A DNA stretch of 64,000 nucleotides from Vibrio ostreae (GCF_019226825.1 NZ_CP076643.1:2542001-2606000), one strand, 5' to 3'. Positions 39,381 to 51,159 are shown, numbered from the stretch's first letter. The notes: generated by a model not told the origin, from the sequence alone. A program made the numbers and translations.

Positions 39381-40463
39381 ATGAAGATCTTAATATTCAG
39401 CTCATACAAGGACGCCTGGAACAGCGTGCGTCCGGAAGCGGAAATGTTTATTGAAATGGCCAAGATGGGCCATGACGTGACCATCATGACTCAGGGTCAT
39501 GCCGAATATGTCGCGCGCTTTCGTGACAACGGCGTTAAGATCATCGATTGCTATCCGACCAAGAAAATCTGCCGCAAAAGCATCAGAACTCTGCGTCAGG
39601 CGCTGCGCGAAAACCAGTACGACGTGGTGTATGCGATGAACTCGAAAACCATCCCCAATGCGGCATTTGCCTGTATCGGGTTTAAAAACACCAAACTGGT
39701 CACTTATCGCGGCACCGTGGGTGGCTTATACCGTCACGATCCGAGTGCTTACCTGACCCACCTCCATCCGCGGGTTAACGGTATCAGCTGTGTAGCGCAG
39801 GCGGTAACCGACGATGTGCGTAAACACGTATGGAAGAACGCCGATAAGGTGACCACGATTTACAAAGGCCACGATATCGCCTGGTATCAGGCCCAGCCAG
39901 CCGAACTGACCAGCCTCGGTCTGCCGAAAGATGCGTTCAGCGTGATCTGTATTGCCAACGCCCGTCCGAGTAAAGGCGTGCATGTGCTGCTGGAAAGCGC
40001 CAAGCAACTGGCCAAACTGCCCAATCTGCATCTGCTGCTGGCCGGACGTGACATGGATACCGAGCAGAATCTGGCTTTAGCGGAGCAGAGCGGGATGCAA
40101 GAGCGCATCCATTTCCTTGGTTATCGTAAAGATGTGCCGGAACTGCTGGCCGCAAGTAAGGTGCAGGTTCAGCCTTCGATCAGCGGTGAAGGCCTGCCGA
40201 AAACCATTATCGAAGCCATGGCAATGGGCATTCCGTCGGTAGTGACCACCACCGGCGGCGGTAAAGAATTACTGCTGGACGGTGAAACCGGCTTTGTAGT
40301 ACCGGTCAAAGACGCTCAGGCCATCGCCGATAAAATCGAGTGGCTGTATGCTTCAGAGCCGAACCGTGCCGAGATGGGACGCAAAGCGCAGCAGCGCATG
40401 ATAGATGACTTCTCGTGCCAAGAAAGCGCTAAACAGCATCTGGAGTTTTTCGCTTCGTTATAA
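39381..40463 (+). CDS. Family 4 glycosyltransferase
   Basis: A 360-residue GT-B transferase beginning MKILIFSSYKDAWNSVRPEAEMFI. The donor domain shows SVICIANARPSKGVHVLLESA, LLLAGRDMD, HFLGYRKDVPELLAASKV and EGLPKTIIEAMAMGIPSVVTTTGGGKELL (EX7E-like). Last gene of the plus-strand core operon, followed by a terminator. Specificity cannot be predicted. Confidence 0.86.
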   Translation: MKILIFSSYKDAWNSVRPEAEMFIEMAKMGHDVTIMTQGHAEYVARFRDNGVKIIDCYPTKKICRKSIRTLRQALRENQYDVVYAMNSKTIPNAAFACIGFKNTKLVTYRGTVGGLYRHDPSAYLTHLHPRVNGISCVAQAVTDDVRKHVWKNADKVTTIYKGHDIAWYQAQPAELTSLGLPKDAFSVICIANARPSKGVHVLLESAKQLAKLPNLHLLLAGRDMDTEQNLALAEQSGMQERIHFLGYRKDVPELLAASKVQVQPSISGEGLPKTIIEAMAMGIPSVVTTTGGGKELLLDGETGFVVPVKDAQAIADKIEWLYASEPNRAEMGRKAQQRMIDDFSCQESAKQHLEFFASL

Positions 40464-40472
40464 ATCGCCGCA

Positions 40473-40515
40473 GGCGGAAGCCGCTAACATTTATTGGTTT
40501 CCGCCACGGTTTTTG
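40473..40515 (+). terminator. Rho-independent terminator at the end of the core operon
   Basis: GGCGGAAGCC (40473-40482) pairs with GGTTTCCGCC (40496-40505) with one G-T wobble; a short T-run (ACGGTTTTTG) follows. It separates the waa operon from coaD. Confidence 0.75.
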
Positions 40516-40548
40516 TTTAGCATGAAAGTAAGCGCACAACCTGAGTAA

Positions 40549-41052
<504 letters not shown>

Positions 41053-41055
41053 TAT

Positions 41056-41110
41056 GGAGTTCCTAGGATCCTAGGAACTAGGGCCCTAGACTCCTAGGTA
41101 CTAGACCCTA
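41056..41110. repeat. CTAGG heptamer array D with a perfect 20-bp palindrome
   Basis: Between convergent coaD and the sulfatase-fold gene, 41059-41078 is a perfect 20-bp palindrome centred on GGATCC, and 41078-41089 is a second perfect palindrome CTAGGGCCCTAG. Six CTAG tetramers lie within about 50 bases. No classical terminator is present here, so the palindromes may do this job in both directions. Confidence 0.8.
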
Positions 41111-41123
41111 TAAACCTAAAATA

Positions 41124-43127
41124 CTACTGCACCATAGGGACCACCTGCGAACGCAGGTAGTAATCCTGCAGCAGATGGTATTCTTTCGCCCACTCGGCAT
41201 CGAACGGAACGTCGCTGACCGGCATGGCCTGATTGCGCAGCGGCGATGACGCCTGCCACGGATAGTACAAACCATTGCCCTGGGTGCTGAAGGCTCCGTA
41301 CTGATTAATACTGCGCGTGGCATTATAGCCAAAGCGGCTGACATCCTGCTCAGCCAGCATGTTCTCGCCGCCGAGTGAAATGTAATCCTGATCCGACAAG
41401 CTGAAATGATACAGGGTCGGGAACAGGTCACGGTGTGAACCGACCCGCTGCGCATCGAACTCATAGCGGGTGTTGGCCAGAATCGGCTGTGGCACATTGA
41501 GATAAAACGGCACCGCATAGGTCATGGCAAACTCTTCCGGCTCATCGGTACTGCTGTAACGCATACGGTGATCGCCGGTCACCGCAATCACAGTGTTGTC
41601 TTTCAGTTTATCGGACTGTTTGATGCGACCGATAAACTGGCCCAGTGCATCGGAGGCATACTGGAAGGTTTGCAGTAACACACTGGCCTGCTCACCCTGA
41701 TAACCAATCAGATGGGCCAAACGCTCACTCATCCTAGTCGGCGCAGGCTGATAGTACTCCGGCACTTTATACGGCGAGTGATTGGTCACCGTCATAATAA
41801 ACATCATGATCGGCTTTTCGGCCTGCTCCAGCACCCGATTGGCAAACTTGAACAAGTAACCATCCGGCACACCCCATGGCCCGGCATACTGCTCGGATTC
41901 AGGAAACGCTTCCATAATGTCATTTTCGTCATACACTCGGTCAAAGCCCTGCACTGGCAGGTAGTTAGCCAGGTTGCGCCACATACCGTTCCCCCCGTAC
42001 AGAAACACCACCTCATAACCGGCCCGTTTATACGGCAACGCCGCCGAGCTTGGCAACGCAATATTCTGCACTGCCGAGTGGCTTATGGTCGCGACTGGGC
42101 TGTGAAACAGTGTCATGACGATACTGTCGATGGTAGCAGACGTGCCTGCCATAAAACGCTCAAACCAAAAGCCCTGGTCACGGTACTGACGGAAACTGCC
42201 GAGCAGATCATTGGTCTTAGCGTCATCTTCGACCAGTATATTCATGCCCATGCTCTCCATCATTGCTACCACCACATGCGGCGGATGCTGTTGCAGGTAA
42301 TCATTGGCAGGCGTGCGATATTGCGGGGTCGGCTGACCAAGAATTTTGTTCATCTGCGCCGTCAGTTCAGCCTGGCTGACCGGAGCAAAGTTATGCTGCT
42401 CTTTGTAATCGGTCATCGCCCAGTCGAGCGCCATAAATACGTTCGGCGTGATCATATTCAGTGGTTTGTAAGGCGAGACTGCCGCGTGATAACGCTTAAG
42501 CGGATGACTGCTGAGCGAGCCACGTGCCACCGCGAAGGTCACCAGCACCACACACAACACCGCCAGCGATGTCACGCTCCAGTGCCAGCTGTGTTTGCAC
42601 TTGAGCCGGCCAAATGCGCTGCGCATAAACCAGCGCGCCGTGACATAAGCCAGCACAGAAAAACTCAGTGCCAGCAGCAAAGCGCGCAGGATCGGATAGT
42701 CCTGCCAGATGTTAACCAGCACTGCTTTGGAGTCATCCTCCCACAAGCCAAACATGAACAGATCGATGTGGGTGCCGTAAGTCAGGTAGTAATAATAGTT
42801 ACCGATGCAGCCCAGCACATACAGCAGTGCGATCAGCGCATGATAAAGCGGAGCGACATGACACCAGCGGGCATAACCACGCCGGGAAGCCGCCAGGACA
42901 AGGCCGGCCAGCAACAGCGGGGCATAAGCAATAGCGGTGACTTTGGCATCAAAGCGTGCGCCGACCCGGAATGCACGCCAGATATCCTCTGTCACGCCGG
43001 GCTGAATCAGTACGTCCTGAATATGATGAAAGAAAACACCACGCGCAATCAGCAAGATGCTGAATGAAAATACAAAAAACTGCAGCAGCACGAGACAGAG
43101 CTGACGCAAATGTGACTGATAATTCAT
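41124..43127 (-). CDS. LTA synthase/phosphoethanolamine-transferase family membrane sulfatase-fold protein
   Basis: A 667-residue inner-membrane protein. The N-terminus has about five transmembrane helices; the periplasmic domain from about residue 285 is of the sulfatase/alkaline-phosphatase fold: VVVAMMESMGMNI (metal ligand Glu), FMAGTSATIDSI with the nucleophile Thr, and VIAVTGDHRMRY with the Asp-His metal pair. Such enzymes transfer phosphoglycerol or phosphoethanolamine from phospholipids to LPS, glucans or polysaccharide. Context beside core-LPS genes favours a surface-glycan target; the substrate is not determined by sequence. Confidence 0.87.
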   Translation of the reverse strand: MNYQSHLRQLCLVLLQFFVFSFSILLIARGVFFHHIQDVLIQPGVTEDIWRAFRVGARFDAKVTAIAYAPLLLAGLVLAASRRGYARWCHVAPLYHALIALLYVLGCIGNYYYYLTYGTHIDLFMFGLWEDDSKAVLVNIWQDYPILRALLLALSFSVLAYVTARWFMRSAFGRLKCKHSWHWSVTSLAVLCVVLVTFAVARGSLSSHPLKRYHAAVSPYKPLNMITPNVFMALDWAMTDYKEQHNFAPVSQAELTAQMNKILGQPTPQYRTPANDYLQQHPPHVVVAMMESMGMNILVEDDAKTNDLLGSFRQYRDQGFWFERFMAGTSATIDSIVMTLFHSPVATISHSAVQNIALPSSAALPYKRAGYEVVFLYGGNGMWRNLANYLPVQGFDRVYDENDIMEAFPESEQYAGPWGVPDGYLFKFANRVLEQAEKPIMMFIMTVTNHSPYKVPEYYQPAPTRMSERLAHLIGYQGEQASVLLQTFQYASDALGQFIGRIKQSDKLKDNTVIAVTGDHRMRYSSTDEPEEFAMTYAVPFYLNVPQPILANTRYEFDAQRVGSHRDLFPTLYHFSLSDQDYISLGGENMLAEQDVSRFGYNATRSINQYGAFSTQGNGLYYPWQASSPLRNQAMPVSDVPFDAEWAKEYHLLQDYYLRSQVVPMVQ

Positions 43128-43317
43128 GAGATAGACAACTACAACAGATAACGAGCGGCGACCTCTGAGGGACTTACCTGACTCATTATGAAAACAACAG
43201 ACTTTAATTGACGTTGCAAATGTAAAAAGGTTCAGACATTAATAAAAGTTAATGATCTGACCGCTGATTTTATAAATATGAAGGAATGATTGCAGCGCGC
43301 GGGAGGATAACGATAAG

Positions 43318-43342
43318 CAGGCAGAGCACCAAGCTCTGCCTG
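43318..43342 (-). terminator. Hairpin after the UDP-glucuronate 4-epimerase gene
   Basis: CAGGCAGAGC and GCTCTGCCTG form a perfect 10-bp stem with a 5-base loop, 22 bases after the stop codon. A strong T-run is lacking on the minus strand, so it is only a probable terminator. Confidence 0.5.
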
Positions 43343-43363
43343 TCAGGAGTGTGGCAGACGTCG

Positions 43364-44368
<1,005 letters not shown>

Positions 44369-44416
44369 GTTCCTTCTCTTCAACTCGTTACATATAAAAG
44401 GGTTATATCACAAAAA

Positions 44417-45244
44417 CTAATGTTTTTCTTGCTCAAACAGTTGGCATGACGGGCAGAAAAACGAGTTGCGCTGACCGATTTTAAGCTCTTCAATTAAGGT
44501 TTCACAACGCGGGCACTGGCCGCCTTTTTTACCATACACCTGCAGCTCCTGGGCAAAATAACCCGGTTTACCGTCCGCCTGGGCAAAATCTTTCAGCGTG
44601 GTGCCGCCCTGCTTGATCGCCGTCGCCAGCACCGTTTTAATATCCGCGACCAAAGAGGTCCACTCCGCTTCACTGATTGAATGCGCCGGGCGCAGCGGAT
44701 GAATCCGTGAGCTGAACAATGATTCGTTGGCGTAGATGTTACCCACCCCGACCACGATTTTGTTGTCCATGATGAAGGTCTTGATCGCCACCCGTTTATT
44801 ACGCGCTTTATCCAGCATGTATTGCGGATTGAATTCATCGGTCAGCGGCTCAGGTCCCATATGATCGAGCACGCTGTGGCTCTCACCCGGTTCACACCAC
44901 AACCAGGCACCAAAACGGCGCGGATCGTTATAACGCAGCACTTTGCCGTTTGTCAGCGCCAGATCCACGTGATCGTGTTTGCCCGGCGCAAAGTCTCCAT
45001 CCAGTACCCGCAGCGAACCCGACATCCCCAGATGCACAATCGCCGTGCCTGCCGTGGTTTCCAGCAGCAGATACTTGGCCCGACGCGTAATCGCGGTAAT
45101 CACCTGCCCTTCCATCCGCTTCAGCTCCTGCGGGATATCCCAGCGCAGTTTCGGGGTACGAAAGGTCAGCGTACGCACGGTCTGCCCCACCAGATGCGGT
45201 GAGATCCCCATACGGCTGACTTCAACTTCAGGTAATTCAGGCAT
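44417..45244 (-). CDS. mutM: MutM, formamidopyrimidine-DNA glycosylase
   Basis: A bifunctional glycosylase/AP lyase that removes 8-oxoguanine. It begins with the catalytic N-terminal Pro-Glu ([14 protein letters not shown]), has the helix-two-turn-helix region [13 protein letters not shown], and ends with the zinc finger [17 protein letters not shown] and FFCPSCQ. Length 275 is normal. It is the same mutM neighbourhood as in E. coli (coaD-mutM-rpmG-rpmB-radC), with one extra gene between it and rpmG. Confidence 0.97.
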   Translation of the reverse strand: MPELPEVEVSRMGISPHLVGQTVRTLTFRTPKLRWDIPQELKRMEGQVITAITRRAKYLLLETTAGTAIVHLGMSGSLRVLDGDFAPGKHDHVDLALTNGKVLRYNDPRRFGAWLWCEPGESHSVLDHMGPEPLTDEFNPQYMLDKARNKRVAIKTFIMDNKIVVGVGNIYANESLFSSRIHPLRPAHSISEAEWTSLVADIKTVLATAIKQGGTTLKDFAQADGKPGYFAQELQVYGKKGGQCPRCETLIEELKIGQRNSFFCPSCQLFEQEKH

Positions 45245-45339
45245 GCTTTCTCCTCGGGAGATCCTTGGTTCAAGGGTCTTTGCGGTTAGTAGGACTTAGT
45301 TTAACGGAACTCAGGCCACGCTGGCGAGGAGTAAAAGGA

Positions 45340-45524
45340 TTTAAGATCCTAGGGCCTAGCCCCTAGGAAAAGAAGATTCTGTGCTCGGGGAAATCTAGTG
45401 ATACAAATCCGTCATCTAAAATCAAAGCTAATTCACCGCCTTGATTATCGCTAAAATCTCGCAGCGATCTCCCCCCTAGGGCCTAGGACCCAGGAACTAG
45501 GAACTAGGAACTAGCATTTAGGAA
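45340..45524. repeat. CTAGG heptamer array E (mutM to the small membrane-protein gene)
   Basis: Left cluster at 45346-45366 (CCTAGGGCCTAGCCCCTAGG) and right cluster at 45475-45514, which includes three consecutive GAACTAG heptamers. Nine CTAG tetramers by my count. The 280-base space between the genes shows no other gene. Confidence 0.75.
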
Positions 45525-45998
45525 CTAAGGAAACAAATACCCCGCTTCCGCCGAGACCGCTATCCACTCGTTCTGCCAGTTTTTAAACAGCCAGAACTGC
45601 GGCGCCTGATAGTAGGTGATCCTTTGCGGCTCTTCCTGGCCCTGATACCAGACTTCTATGCTGTGTGGGTTACCCAGTTTAGGCTGCAACGACTGATAGG
45701 TTTGTTCATCGACCAGGGTGCCGGTCAGTTGCTGCCAGCGCTCAATCAGCGCCTGAGGTTCAATATTGATTGGCGGGCTGGCCTGCCACTCTCCATGACT
45801 CTTCTGCAGCGATAAGCGGGTAAAATGCATCGCCTGCAACTCAGCCTGCGGATTGAGTAATGCCGGATACGGGCTGACGAGCGGCTCGATTAAATAGCTT
45901 TTAATGATCGACGGCAGGTTGATGATGCCGATAAACAGAATCACCGCCAGAATCAGAAAATTATTCCAGCGGCGACGTCGCCGGGGCGAGACGCGCAT
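45525..45998 (-). CDS. Hypothetical protein with one N-terminal transmembrane helix
   Basis: A 157-residue protein: arginine-rich N-terminus (MRVSPRRRRRWN), one helix around residues 14-35 (FLILAVILFIGIINLPSII), then a soluble periplasmic domain of about 120 residues. I do not recognise the family beyond its being a gene found next to mutM in vibrios. The Arg-rich start gives strong inside-positive topology, so the C-terminal domain is expected outside the cytoplasm. Both sides lack tight operon linkage. Confidence 0.7.
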   Translation of the reverse strand: MRVSPRRRRRWNNFLILAVILFIGIINLPSIIKSYLIEPLVSPYPALLNPQAELQAMHFTRLSLQKSHGEWQASPPINIEPQALIERWQQLTGTLVDEQTYQSLQPKLGNPHSIEVWYQGQEEPQRITYYQAPQFWLFKNWQNEWIAVSAEAGYLFP

Positions 45999-46205
45999 GA
46001 CCGCAGTCCTTAGTTGATTGAATCTTAAGCCAGATTAGCAGAGTGCGCAGCGGGATCCTAGCGTGCCGAAGACAGGTGGGTCAGGTAATGAAACGACAAG
46101 ACGAGAAGGATGTGCAGAGCGGGAGCGAAGATAACCGGGTTACCTGCCAAAGGGGAACTTGGTGAGCCTAGTGAGAAACATTCGAACGGGATAGCAGAAA
46201 ACAAA

Positions 46206-46230
46206 AAACCCAACCAAAAGGCTGGGTTTT
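46206..46230 (-). terminator. Terminator of the rpmB-rpmG operon
   Basis: On the minus strand AACCCAGCC and GGTTGGGTT pair with one mismatch around a 4-base loop (46207-46228) and are followed by a T-run (A-run on the plus strand at 46203-46208). It lies about 30 bases after the rpmG stop. Confidence 0.85.
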
Positions 46231-46257
46231 TCTACTAACACCAAAGCAAGCGATCAA

Positions 46258-46425
46258 TTACTTGATTTTCGCTTCTTTGTATAGAACGTGCTGGCGTACT
46301 ACTGGATCAAATTTCTTGATCTCGAATTTGCCTGGCATGTTGCGTTTGTTCTTGTCAGTTGTGTAGAAGTGACCAGTACCTGCTGAAGATACCAGACGGA
46401 TTTTCTCACGAATGCCTTTAGCCAT
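46258..46425 (-). CDS. rpmG: RpmG, ribosomal protein L33
   Basis: A 55-residue large-subunit ribosomal protein, reading [20 protein letters not shown] at the N-terminus and ending KEAKIK. Length and sequence match L33 of gamma-proteobacteria. It lies 13 bases downstream of rpmB and is followed by a terminator, so the pair forms a compact operon. Confidence 0.96.
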   Translation of the reverse strand: MAKGIREKIRLVSSAGTGHFYTTDKNKRNMPGKFEIKKFDPVVRQHVLYKEAKIK

Positions 46426-46438
46426 TGTTTAATTCCTC

Positions 46439-46675
46439 TTAAACGTTTTCGCCACGTGCACGGATATCAACAAGAACAGCATCGATGCCTTTCTTATCAA
46501 TGATACGCATGCCTTTAGCAGTTAGACGTAGTTTAACAAAACGTTTTTCGCTCTCTACCCAGAAACGATGAGTTTGTAGGTTCGGCAGAAAACGACGCTT
46601 AGTAGCATTTCGTGCGTGTGAACGGTTGTTACCCGTTACTGGACGCTTACCAGTTACTTGGCATACTCGGGACAT
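46439..46675 (-). CDS. rpmB: RpmB, ribosomal protein L28
   Basis: A 78-residue large-subunit ribosomal protein. It starts [17 protein letters not shown], with N-R-S-H-A-x-N-A-T-K-R following, and ends IRARGENV. An in-frame Met five residues upstream exists, but the start at 46675 gives the exact family length. It precedes rpmG by 13 bases. Confidence 0.96.
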   Translation of the reverse strand: MSRVCQVTGKRPVTGNNRSHARNATKRRFLPNLQTHRFWVESEKRFVKLRLTAKGMRIIDKKGIDAVLVDIRARGENV

Positions 46676-47097
46676 GAATGTCTTCTCCAAATCGTTTCAG
46701 CTCGATATCAACCTTGGTGGCCGAACCTCTCTCTTTCACTTAAGAAGTTGAGGTTAAAAACCGTTATGGAAAATCCATACAAGGCTATCAAAGGTCGCGC
46801 ATTATACTAACTTGACACGCGTTGCTCAAGACCCGAACAGATCCTTTTTACAGAATTACCTGATCTTTTTCTCTGTTGAGCTGATTGAGGTTAAAAAATG
46901 TGTGCGAATCATACCAGAAAACAGCAGAAAGCTAAGCATTTTTTGTACATTCCGCTCAAATGCCGATAAGGCCCGCTTTTATTGCTCGCTGCAAAATATC
47001 CACTTCATCGCTAGACCTTTGTATTACTTAGCTTGTTTGCACTTGACCACCAGGTTGCTTCACACCCGCATAGAGCAAAAAAAGAATACTTCAGCTG
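46676..47097. other. Intergenic region upstream of rpmB
   Basis: A 422-base stretch between the rpmB start and the radC stop. It must contain the rpmBG promoter on the minus strand. I see no gene, no strong hairpin and no repeat in it. Confidence 0.5.
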
Positions 47098-47772
47098 CTA
47101 AAGCCAGCCGCGTTCAGCAAAGGAAACCACCTCACCGTCGCCGACCACGAAGTGATCCAGCACCCGGATATCCACCAGCGCCAGTGCATCGGCCAGTCGG
47201 CGCGTGATCCTTCGGTCGGCCTGACTCGGCTCCGCGACACCGGACGGATGGTTATGGGCCAGAATCAGCGCAGCAGCGTTATGGTGCAGCGCCCGTTTCA
47301 CTACCTCACGCGGATAAACGCTGGCGGCGTCAATGGTGCCTTCAAATAAAATTTCATCCTGAATGACCCGGTTCTGGTTATCAAGAAACAGAATATAGAA
47401 GGCTTCACGCTGGCGATCGCGCAATACGCTGGAAAGATACAATTTGGTGTGCTGCGGACTGGTCAGCGCTTCGCCGCGCCTTAACGCTTCCCCCAGATAT
47501 CGCTGCGTCATCTCCAGTACCGCCTGCAACTGGACATATTTGACCTCGCCCAGCCCTTTATGACAGCAAAAGTGATCTTTGCGGGCAGAAAACAGCGCGC
47601 GCAGCGATCCAAACTCCCTGAGCAGAAAATCGGCCAGCTCGATCACATTCATACCCCGCGTGCCGGTACGCAGAAATATCGCCAGCAGTTCGGCGTCAGA
47701 TAAGGATTGCGGCCCGCGGGCAAGCAGCTTTTCACGTGGCATCGACTCGCTGGGCAGAAACTTGAGACTCAT
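47098..47772 (-). CDS. radC: RadC family JAB/MPN protein
   Basis: A 224-residue chromosomal RadC. Start at 47772 ([15 protein letters not shown]) is preceded by AGGAG; an upstream frame extension is not needed. N-terminal helix-hairpin-helix-like part: [23 protein letters not shown]. The JAB domain carries the metalloprotease-type motif [14 protein letters not shown]. Despite its name a role in DNA repair is not well supported. The start codon lies 13 bases from a terminator of the mcp gene upstream. Confidence 0.94.
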   Translation of the reverse strand: MSLKFLPSESMPREKLLARGPQSLSDAELLAIFLRTGTRGMNVIELADFLLREFGSLRALFSARKDHFCCHKGLGEVKYVQLQAVLEMTQRYLGEALRRGEALTSPQHTKLYLSSVLRDRQREAFYILFLDNQNRVIQDEILFEGTIDAASVYPREVVKRALHHNAAALILAHNHPSGVAEPSQADRRITRRLADALALVDIRVLDHFVVGDGEVVSFAERGWL

Positions 47773-47784
47773 ATCGGCTCCTGT

Positions 47785-47817
47785 AAAAAAGCCTGCCGAT
47801 CCTAATGCCCGGCAGGC
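47785..47817 (-). terminator. Terminator after the chemoreceptor gene
   Basis: On the minus strand GCCTGCCG and CGGCAGGC form a perfect stem (47791-47817) followed by six T (A-run at 47785-47790). It separates the chemoreceptor transcript from radC. Confidence 0.88.
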
Positions 47818-47948
47818 TCTGTATCTACTCAAACCGATTTGACCTGTGCAATGCAAACGCAAAACAGGATCTTGGGTCACACTTCAATCTTTGCTGTAAC
47901 TGCCCTGTTGCTCAAAGCGGCAAATCAACGTTGGCGCCGCAGCAGCGC

Positions 47949-49625
47949 TTACAGTTTGAAATGACCGACCAAACTGTTCATCTGCTGGCCCGACTGCGCC
48001 AGACGGCTGCTGATCGCTTCAGAGCGCTGCAGATTATGCGTCAGATCATTCACGATATGCTGAATCGCCACCAGGTTCTGGTTAATGTCTTCCGCCACCG
48101 CGCTCTGCTGCTCAGCGGCAGATGCAGTCTGGATGCCCATGTCATGAATCAGGCTGACCGCATCAGAAATGCCGGACAAGCTATCTTTAATCTGCACCGA
48201 CTCCAGCGCCGTTTTCTCACCGCGCTCCTGACTCAGAGCCATACTGCGTACCGCTTTGCTAACACCCTGATGCAACTGCTGCAGCATGTCGCCGATTTCC
48301 TGGGTGCTGTTCTGGGTGCGGCTGGCCAGCGAGCGAACCTCGTCTGCCACCACAGCAAAGCCACGCCCCTGTTCACCCGCCCGCGCCGCTTCAATCGCTG
48401 CGTTGAGTGCCAGCAGATTGGTCTGCTCGGCAATTTCACCAATCACGTTCAGCACCTTGGTTATCTGCTCGGTTTGCTGGCTCAGCTCAGAAATGGCTTC
48501 TGAAGTGAGGTTGACTTCGTTGACCAGTTCGCCAATGCCTTCGATGGCCAGGTTCACTTCCTGCTGTGCATCGGAGATCTGGCGGTTGGCCGAATCAATC
48601 GCCTGCGCGGTGGAATGCGTGTTATTGGCCACTTCACGCGATGTGGCGCTCATTTCGGTTACCGCGGTCACCACTTTATCGGTTTCCAGACTGTGATCGC
48701 CCATCTGCTGGCTCGACTGACTGGTCTGCACATCGAGATCCGACGCTGCCGATTGCACTTCCTGCGCCGAACTGCGCAGATCGACAATTAACGGATGCAG
48801 TTTATCCATAAAGTCGTTAAAGGCCTTAGCTACTTCACCGATTTCATCACGGCTTTCTACTTTCAGCCGCGCAGTCAGGTCACCGCCACCGGCTGCCACC
48901 GCTTTTAATGAGTCCACGACATGCTGCAACGGCGCGACACCGCGCGAGACCAGCACGCTGACAATCACAATCGTCAGCACCAGCCCCGCCAGAGACAAAC
49001 CGACCGCAGACCAGGTCTGTTCACTCAGCTGTGCTTCACGCTGCGCCTCGAACTGGGCGACCTGAGTGTCGATATCGTCAATATAAATACCCGTGCCCAG
49101 CACCCAGTCCCATTTTGGCAGGTACTCGGCATACCCCAGTTTCGGCGCCTGAGCATCAAGCGAAGGCTTGTGCCAGGAGAAATATAAGAAGCCGTCGCCA
49201 CTTTTTGCGGCCTGGATCAATCCGGCGATCACCGGGACGCCATTTTTATCTTTCAGATCGTAGAGGTTCTTGCCTTCCAGCGCCGGATTGATCGCGTGCA
49301 GAGTATTAACGCCCTGCGAATCATAGGCAAAAAAGTAGCCGTCGCTTTCAAAGCGCATCGCTTTGAGGATCGCTTTCGCCTGCGCCTGGTTTTCACCGTT
49401 GCGATCTGCATCGTACAGATCCTGAATCGCCGTCACGCCCATCATCAGATACGCTTTAAGCTCAGCTTTGCGGCTTTCGACCAACTGGGCGCGGTATTGG
49501 GTCAGTTCCTGCTGTAACGAGTTCATCCCGCTCCAGTAATTGACGGCCGTCACGATGGCCGTGATCACGACCAACGGGATTACGGTCAGCAATAGCAGTT
49601 TAGTTCGGCTTCTAAGAGAGATCAT
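47949..49625 (-). CDS. Methyl-accepting chemotaxis protein with an sCache sensor domain
   Basis: A 558-residue chemoreceptor from [19 protein letters not shown] (start chosen for its AGGA ribosome site). Transmembrane helix 1 near 10-30; periplasmic single-Cache domain near 35-180 with [19 protein letters not shown] and [13 protein letters not shown]; helix 2 near 190-212; HAMP near 215-265; signalling domain with the conserved hairpin tip [21 protein letters not shown] and [12 protein letters not shown]. Cache domains of this type often bind small carboxylates, but the ligand is unknown here. Confidence 0.93.
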   Translation of the reverse strand: MISLRSRTKLLLLTVIPLVVITAIVTAVNYWSGMNSLQQELTQYRAQLVESRKAELKAYLMMGVTAIQDLYDADRNGENQAQAKAILKAMRFESDGYFFAYDSQGVNTLHAINPALEGKNLYDLKDKNGVPVIAGLIQAAKSGDGFLYFSWHKPSLDAQAPKLGYAEYLPKWDWVLGTGIYIDDIDTQVAQFEAQREAQLSEQTWSAVGLSLAGLVLTIVIVSVLVSRGVAPLQHVVDSLKAVAAGGGDLTARLKVESRDEIGEVAKAFNDFMDKLHPLIVDLRSSAQEVQSAASDLDVQTSQSSQQMGDHSLETDKVVTAVTEMSATSREVANNTHSTAQAIDSANRQISDAQQEVNLAIEGIGELVNEVNLTSEAISELSQQTEQITKVLNVIGEIAEQTNLLALNAAIEAARAGEQGRGFAVVADEVRSLASRTQNSTQEIGDMLQQLHQGVSKAVRSMALSQERGEKTALESVQIKDSLSGISDAVSLIHDMGIQTASAAEQQSAVAEDINQNLVAIQHIVNDLTHNLQRSEAISSRLAQSGQQMNSLVGHFKL

Positions 49626-49681
49626 GTTCTGGTCCTGTGGCTTTATAATTGTTGCTTTATTTTGTTGGTATACAAACAACC

Positions 49682-49758
49682 TGAGGCTATACCCTTGCTA
49701 CTTGAAGCTGCAGCGGTGTTGGCTGCAACTTCAAGTTGTTTGGGTATATCTTGCCTCA
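49682..49758. repeat. 76-bp imperfect palindrome upstream of coaBC
   Basis: A long inverted repeat: TGAGGC and TATACCC at the left end, GGGTATA and GCCTCA at the right, with ACTTGAAGCTGCAGC opposed to GCTGCAACTTCAAGT in the middle around a GGTGTTG loop. It resembles dispersed palindromic elements of vibrios. The 279-base gap between the chemoreceptor and coaBC contains it and the coaBC promoter region. Confidence 0.8.
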
Positions 49759-49904
49759 TTGGCAGAAAAGTTCTGTGAGGGTGACATAAGTTTCATACCT
49801 GCATGTTTAGCCTTTATCGGCCACCATCGGCGATACTTGACGCAGCTCCGACATCTTTCTGCAGTTGTGCTAACATAGCGCGCAGAATTTTTGAGGAATC
49901 CAGT

Positions 49905-51125
49905 ATGCAAACGTTGGCAGGAAAAAAGATTCTGCTTGGTATCAGCGGCGGTATCGCTGCGTACAAATGTGCAGAACTCACCCGTCGCCTGATTGAGCGC
50001 GGGGCCGAGGTCCGGGTCGTTATGACGACGGCGGCGAAAGAATTTATTACCCCATTGACCATGCAGGCGGTGTCCGGTCATCCGGTGTCTGACAGTCTGC
50101 TCGATCCGGCAGCGGAAGCGTCGATGGGCCATATTGAACTGGCCAAATGGGCCGACCTGGTGTTGCTGGCACCGGCTAGCGCCGATTTGATTGCGCGTAT
50201 GGCGGCTGGCATGGGGAACGATTTGCTGACTACGCTGGTGCTGGCAACGGATGCACAAGTTGTGGTGTCTCCGGCCATGAACCAGCAGATGTACCGCAAC
50301 CTGGCCACGCAGGACAATATCGCGACGCTGACACAGCGCGGCATGCAGATCTGGGGGCCGGGCGCCGGTCAGCAGGCGTGTGGTGATGTGGGGCCAGGCC
50401 GTATGCTCGAGCCGATGGATTTAGTCCAGCGCTGTGAGGGTTACTTCGGCCCCAAGCCGCTGCGCGGTAAACGGGTGCTGCTCACCGCGGGCCCGACGCG
50501 CGAAGCGCTCGATCCGGTGCGTTACATCACCAATCACAGTTCAGGGAAAATGGGCTTTGCGATTGCCGACGCGGCAGCGAAACTGGGGGCAGAAGTGACC
50601 CTGGTCAGCGGACCGGTGCATTTAACTACCCCGGCCAATGTGTCGCGTATTAATGTTAGCAGCGCCGTGGATATGCATGCTGAGGTGATGAACCAGGCCA
50701 GCGCACACGATATCTTTATCGGCTGTGCGGCCGTGGCGGATTACCGCCCGCAGCAGGTCGCCGCCCAGAAAATGAAAAAGACCGATGACAGCGATACGCT
50801 GACCATCACCATGGTCAAAAACCCGGATATTGTCGCCAGTGTGGCCGCAATGGCGCAAAACCGACCATTTACTGTTGGCTTTGCCGCTGAAACTGAGGAC
50901 GTAGAGCAATACGCCCGCGGTAAACTGGTGAAGAAAAACCTCGATATGATTTGCGCCAATGATGTTTCAGTCGCAGGTCAGGGGTTTAACAGTAACGATA
51001 ACGCGCTGACGGTCTACTTTGCCGGGGATGCAACCCGTCCTGAAGGCAAACAGCTGCTACCACTGGCCTCCAAAGCCGAGCTGGCACATGCCCTGATGCT
51101 GTTGATCAACGACAAAATAAGCTAA
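49905..51125 (+). CDS. coaBC: CoaBC, phosphopantothenoylcysteine decarboxylase/phosphopantothenate-cysteine ligase
   Basis: A bifunctional enzyme of coenzyme A synthesis. The start at 49905 ([21 protein letters not shown]) has TGAGGAATCC upstream. CoaC flavoprotein domain: residues 1 to about 190 with [11 protein letters not shown] and [22 protein letters not shown]. CoaB domain: [47 protein letters not shown] and [12 protein letters not shown]. 406 residues, as expected. In E. coli dut follows; here the next gene is slmA. Confidence 0.96.
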   Translation: MQTLAGKKILLGISGGIAAYKCAELTRRLIERGAEVRVVMTTAAKEFITPLTMQAVSGHPVSDSLLDPAAEASMGHIELAKWADLVLLAPASADLIARMAAGMGNDLLTTLVLATDAQVVVSPAMNQQMYRNLATQDNIATLTQRGMQIWGPGAGQQACGDVGPGRMLEPMDLVQRCEGYFGPKPLRGKRVLLTAGPTREALDPVRYITNHSSGKMGFAIADAAAKLGAEVTLVSGPVHLTTPANVSRINVSSAVDMHAEVMNQASAHDIFIGCAAVADYRPQQVAAQKMKKTDDSDTLTITMVKNPDIVASVAAMAQNRPFTVGFAAETEDVEQYARGKLVKKNLDMICANDVSVAGQGFNSNDNALTVYFAGDATRPEGKQLLPLASKAELAHALMLLINDKIS

Positions 51126-51138
51126 ACGCCGCTGAGTG

Positions 51139-51159
51139 CGCATCCCGCTGCGGGATGCG
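51139..51159 (+). terminator. Hairpin after coaBC
   Basis: CGCATCCCG and CGGGATGCG form a perfect stem around CTG, 14 bases after the coaBC stop. There is no clear T-run, so it may be a weak terminator. Confidence 0.6.

Noticed and set aside
41712..43067. A 451-codon open frame on the plus strand opposite the sulfatase-fold membrane protein.
   Set aside because: No recognisable domain, His/Arg-rich composition typical of antisense frames, and the minus-strand protein is a clear family member.
47098..47880. Longer radC reading frame beginning at 47880.
   Set aside because: The extra residues cross the terminator hairpin at 47785-47817 and the start at 47772 has a good AGGAG ribosome site.
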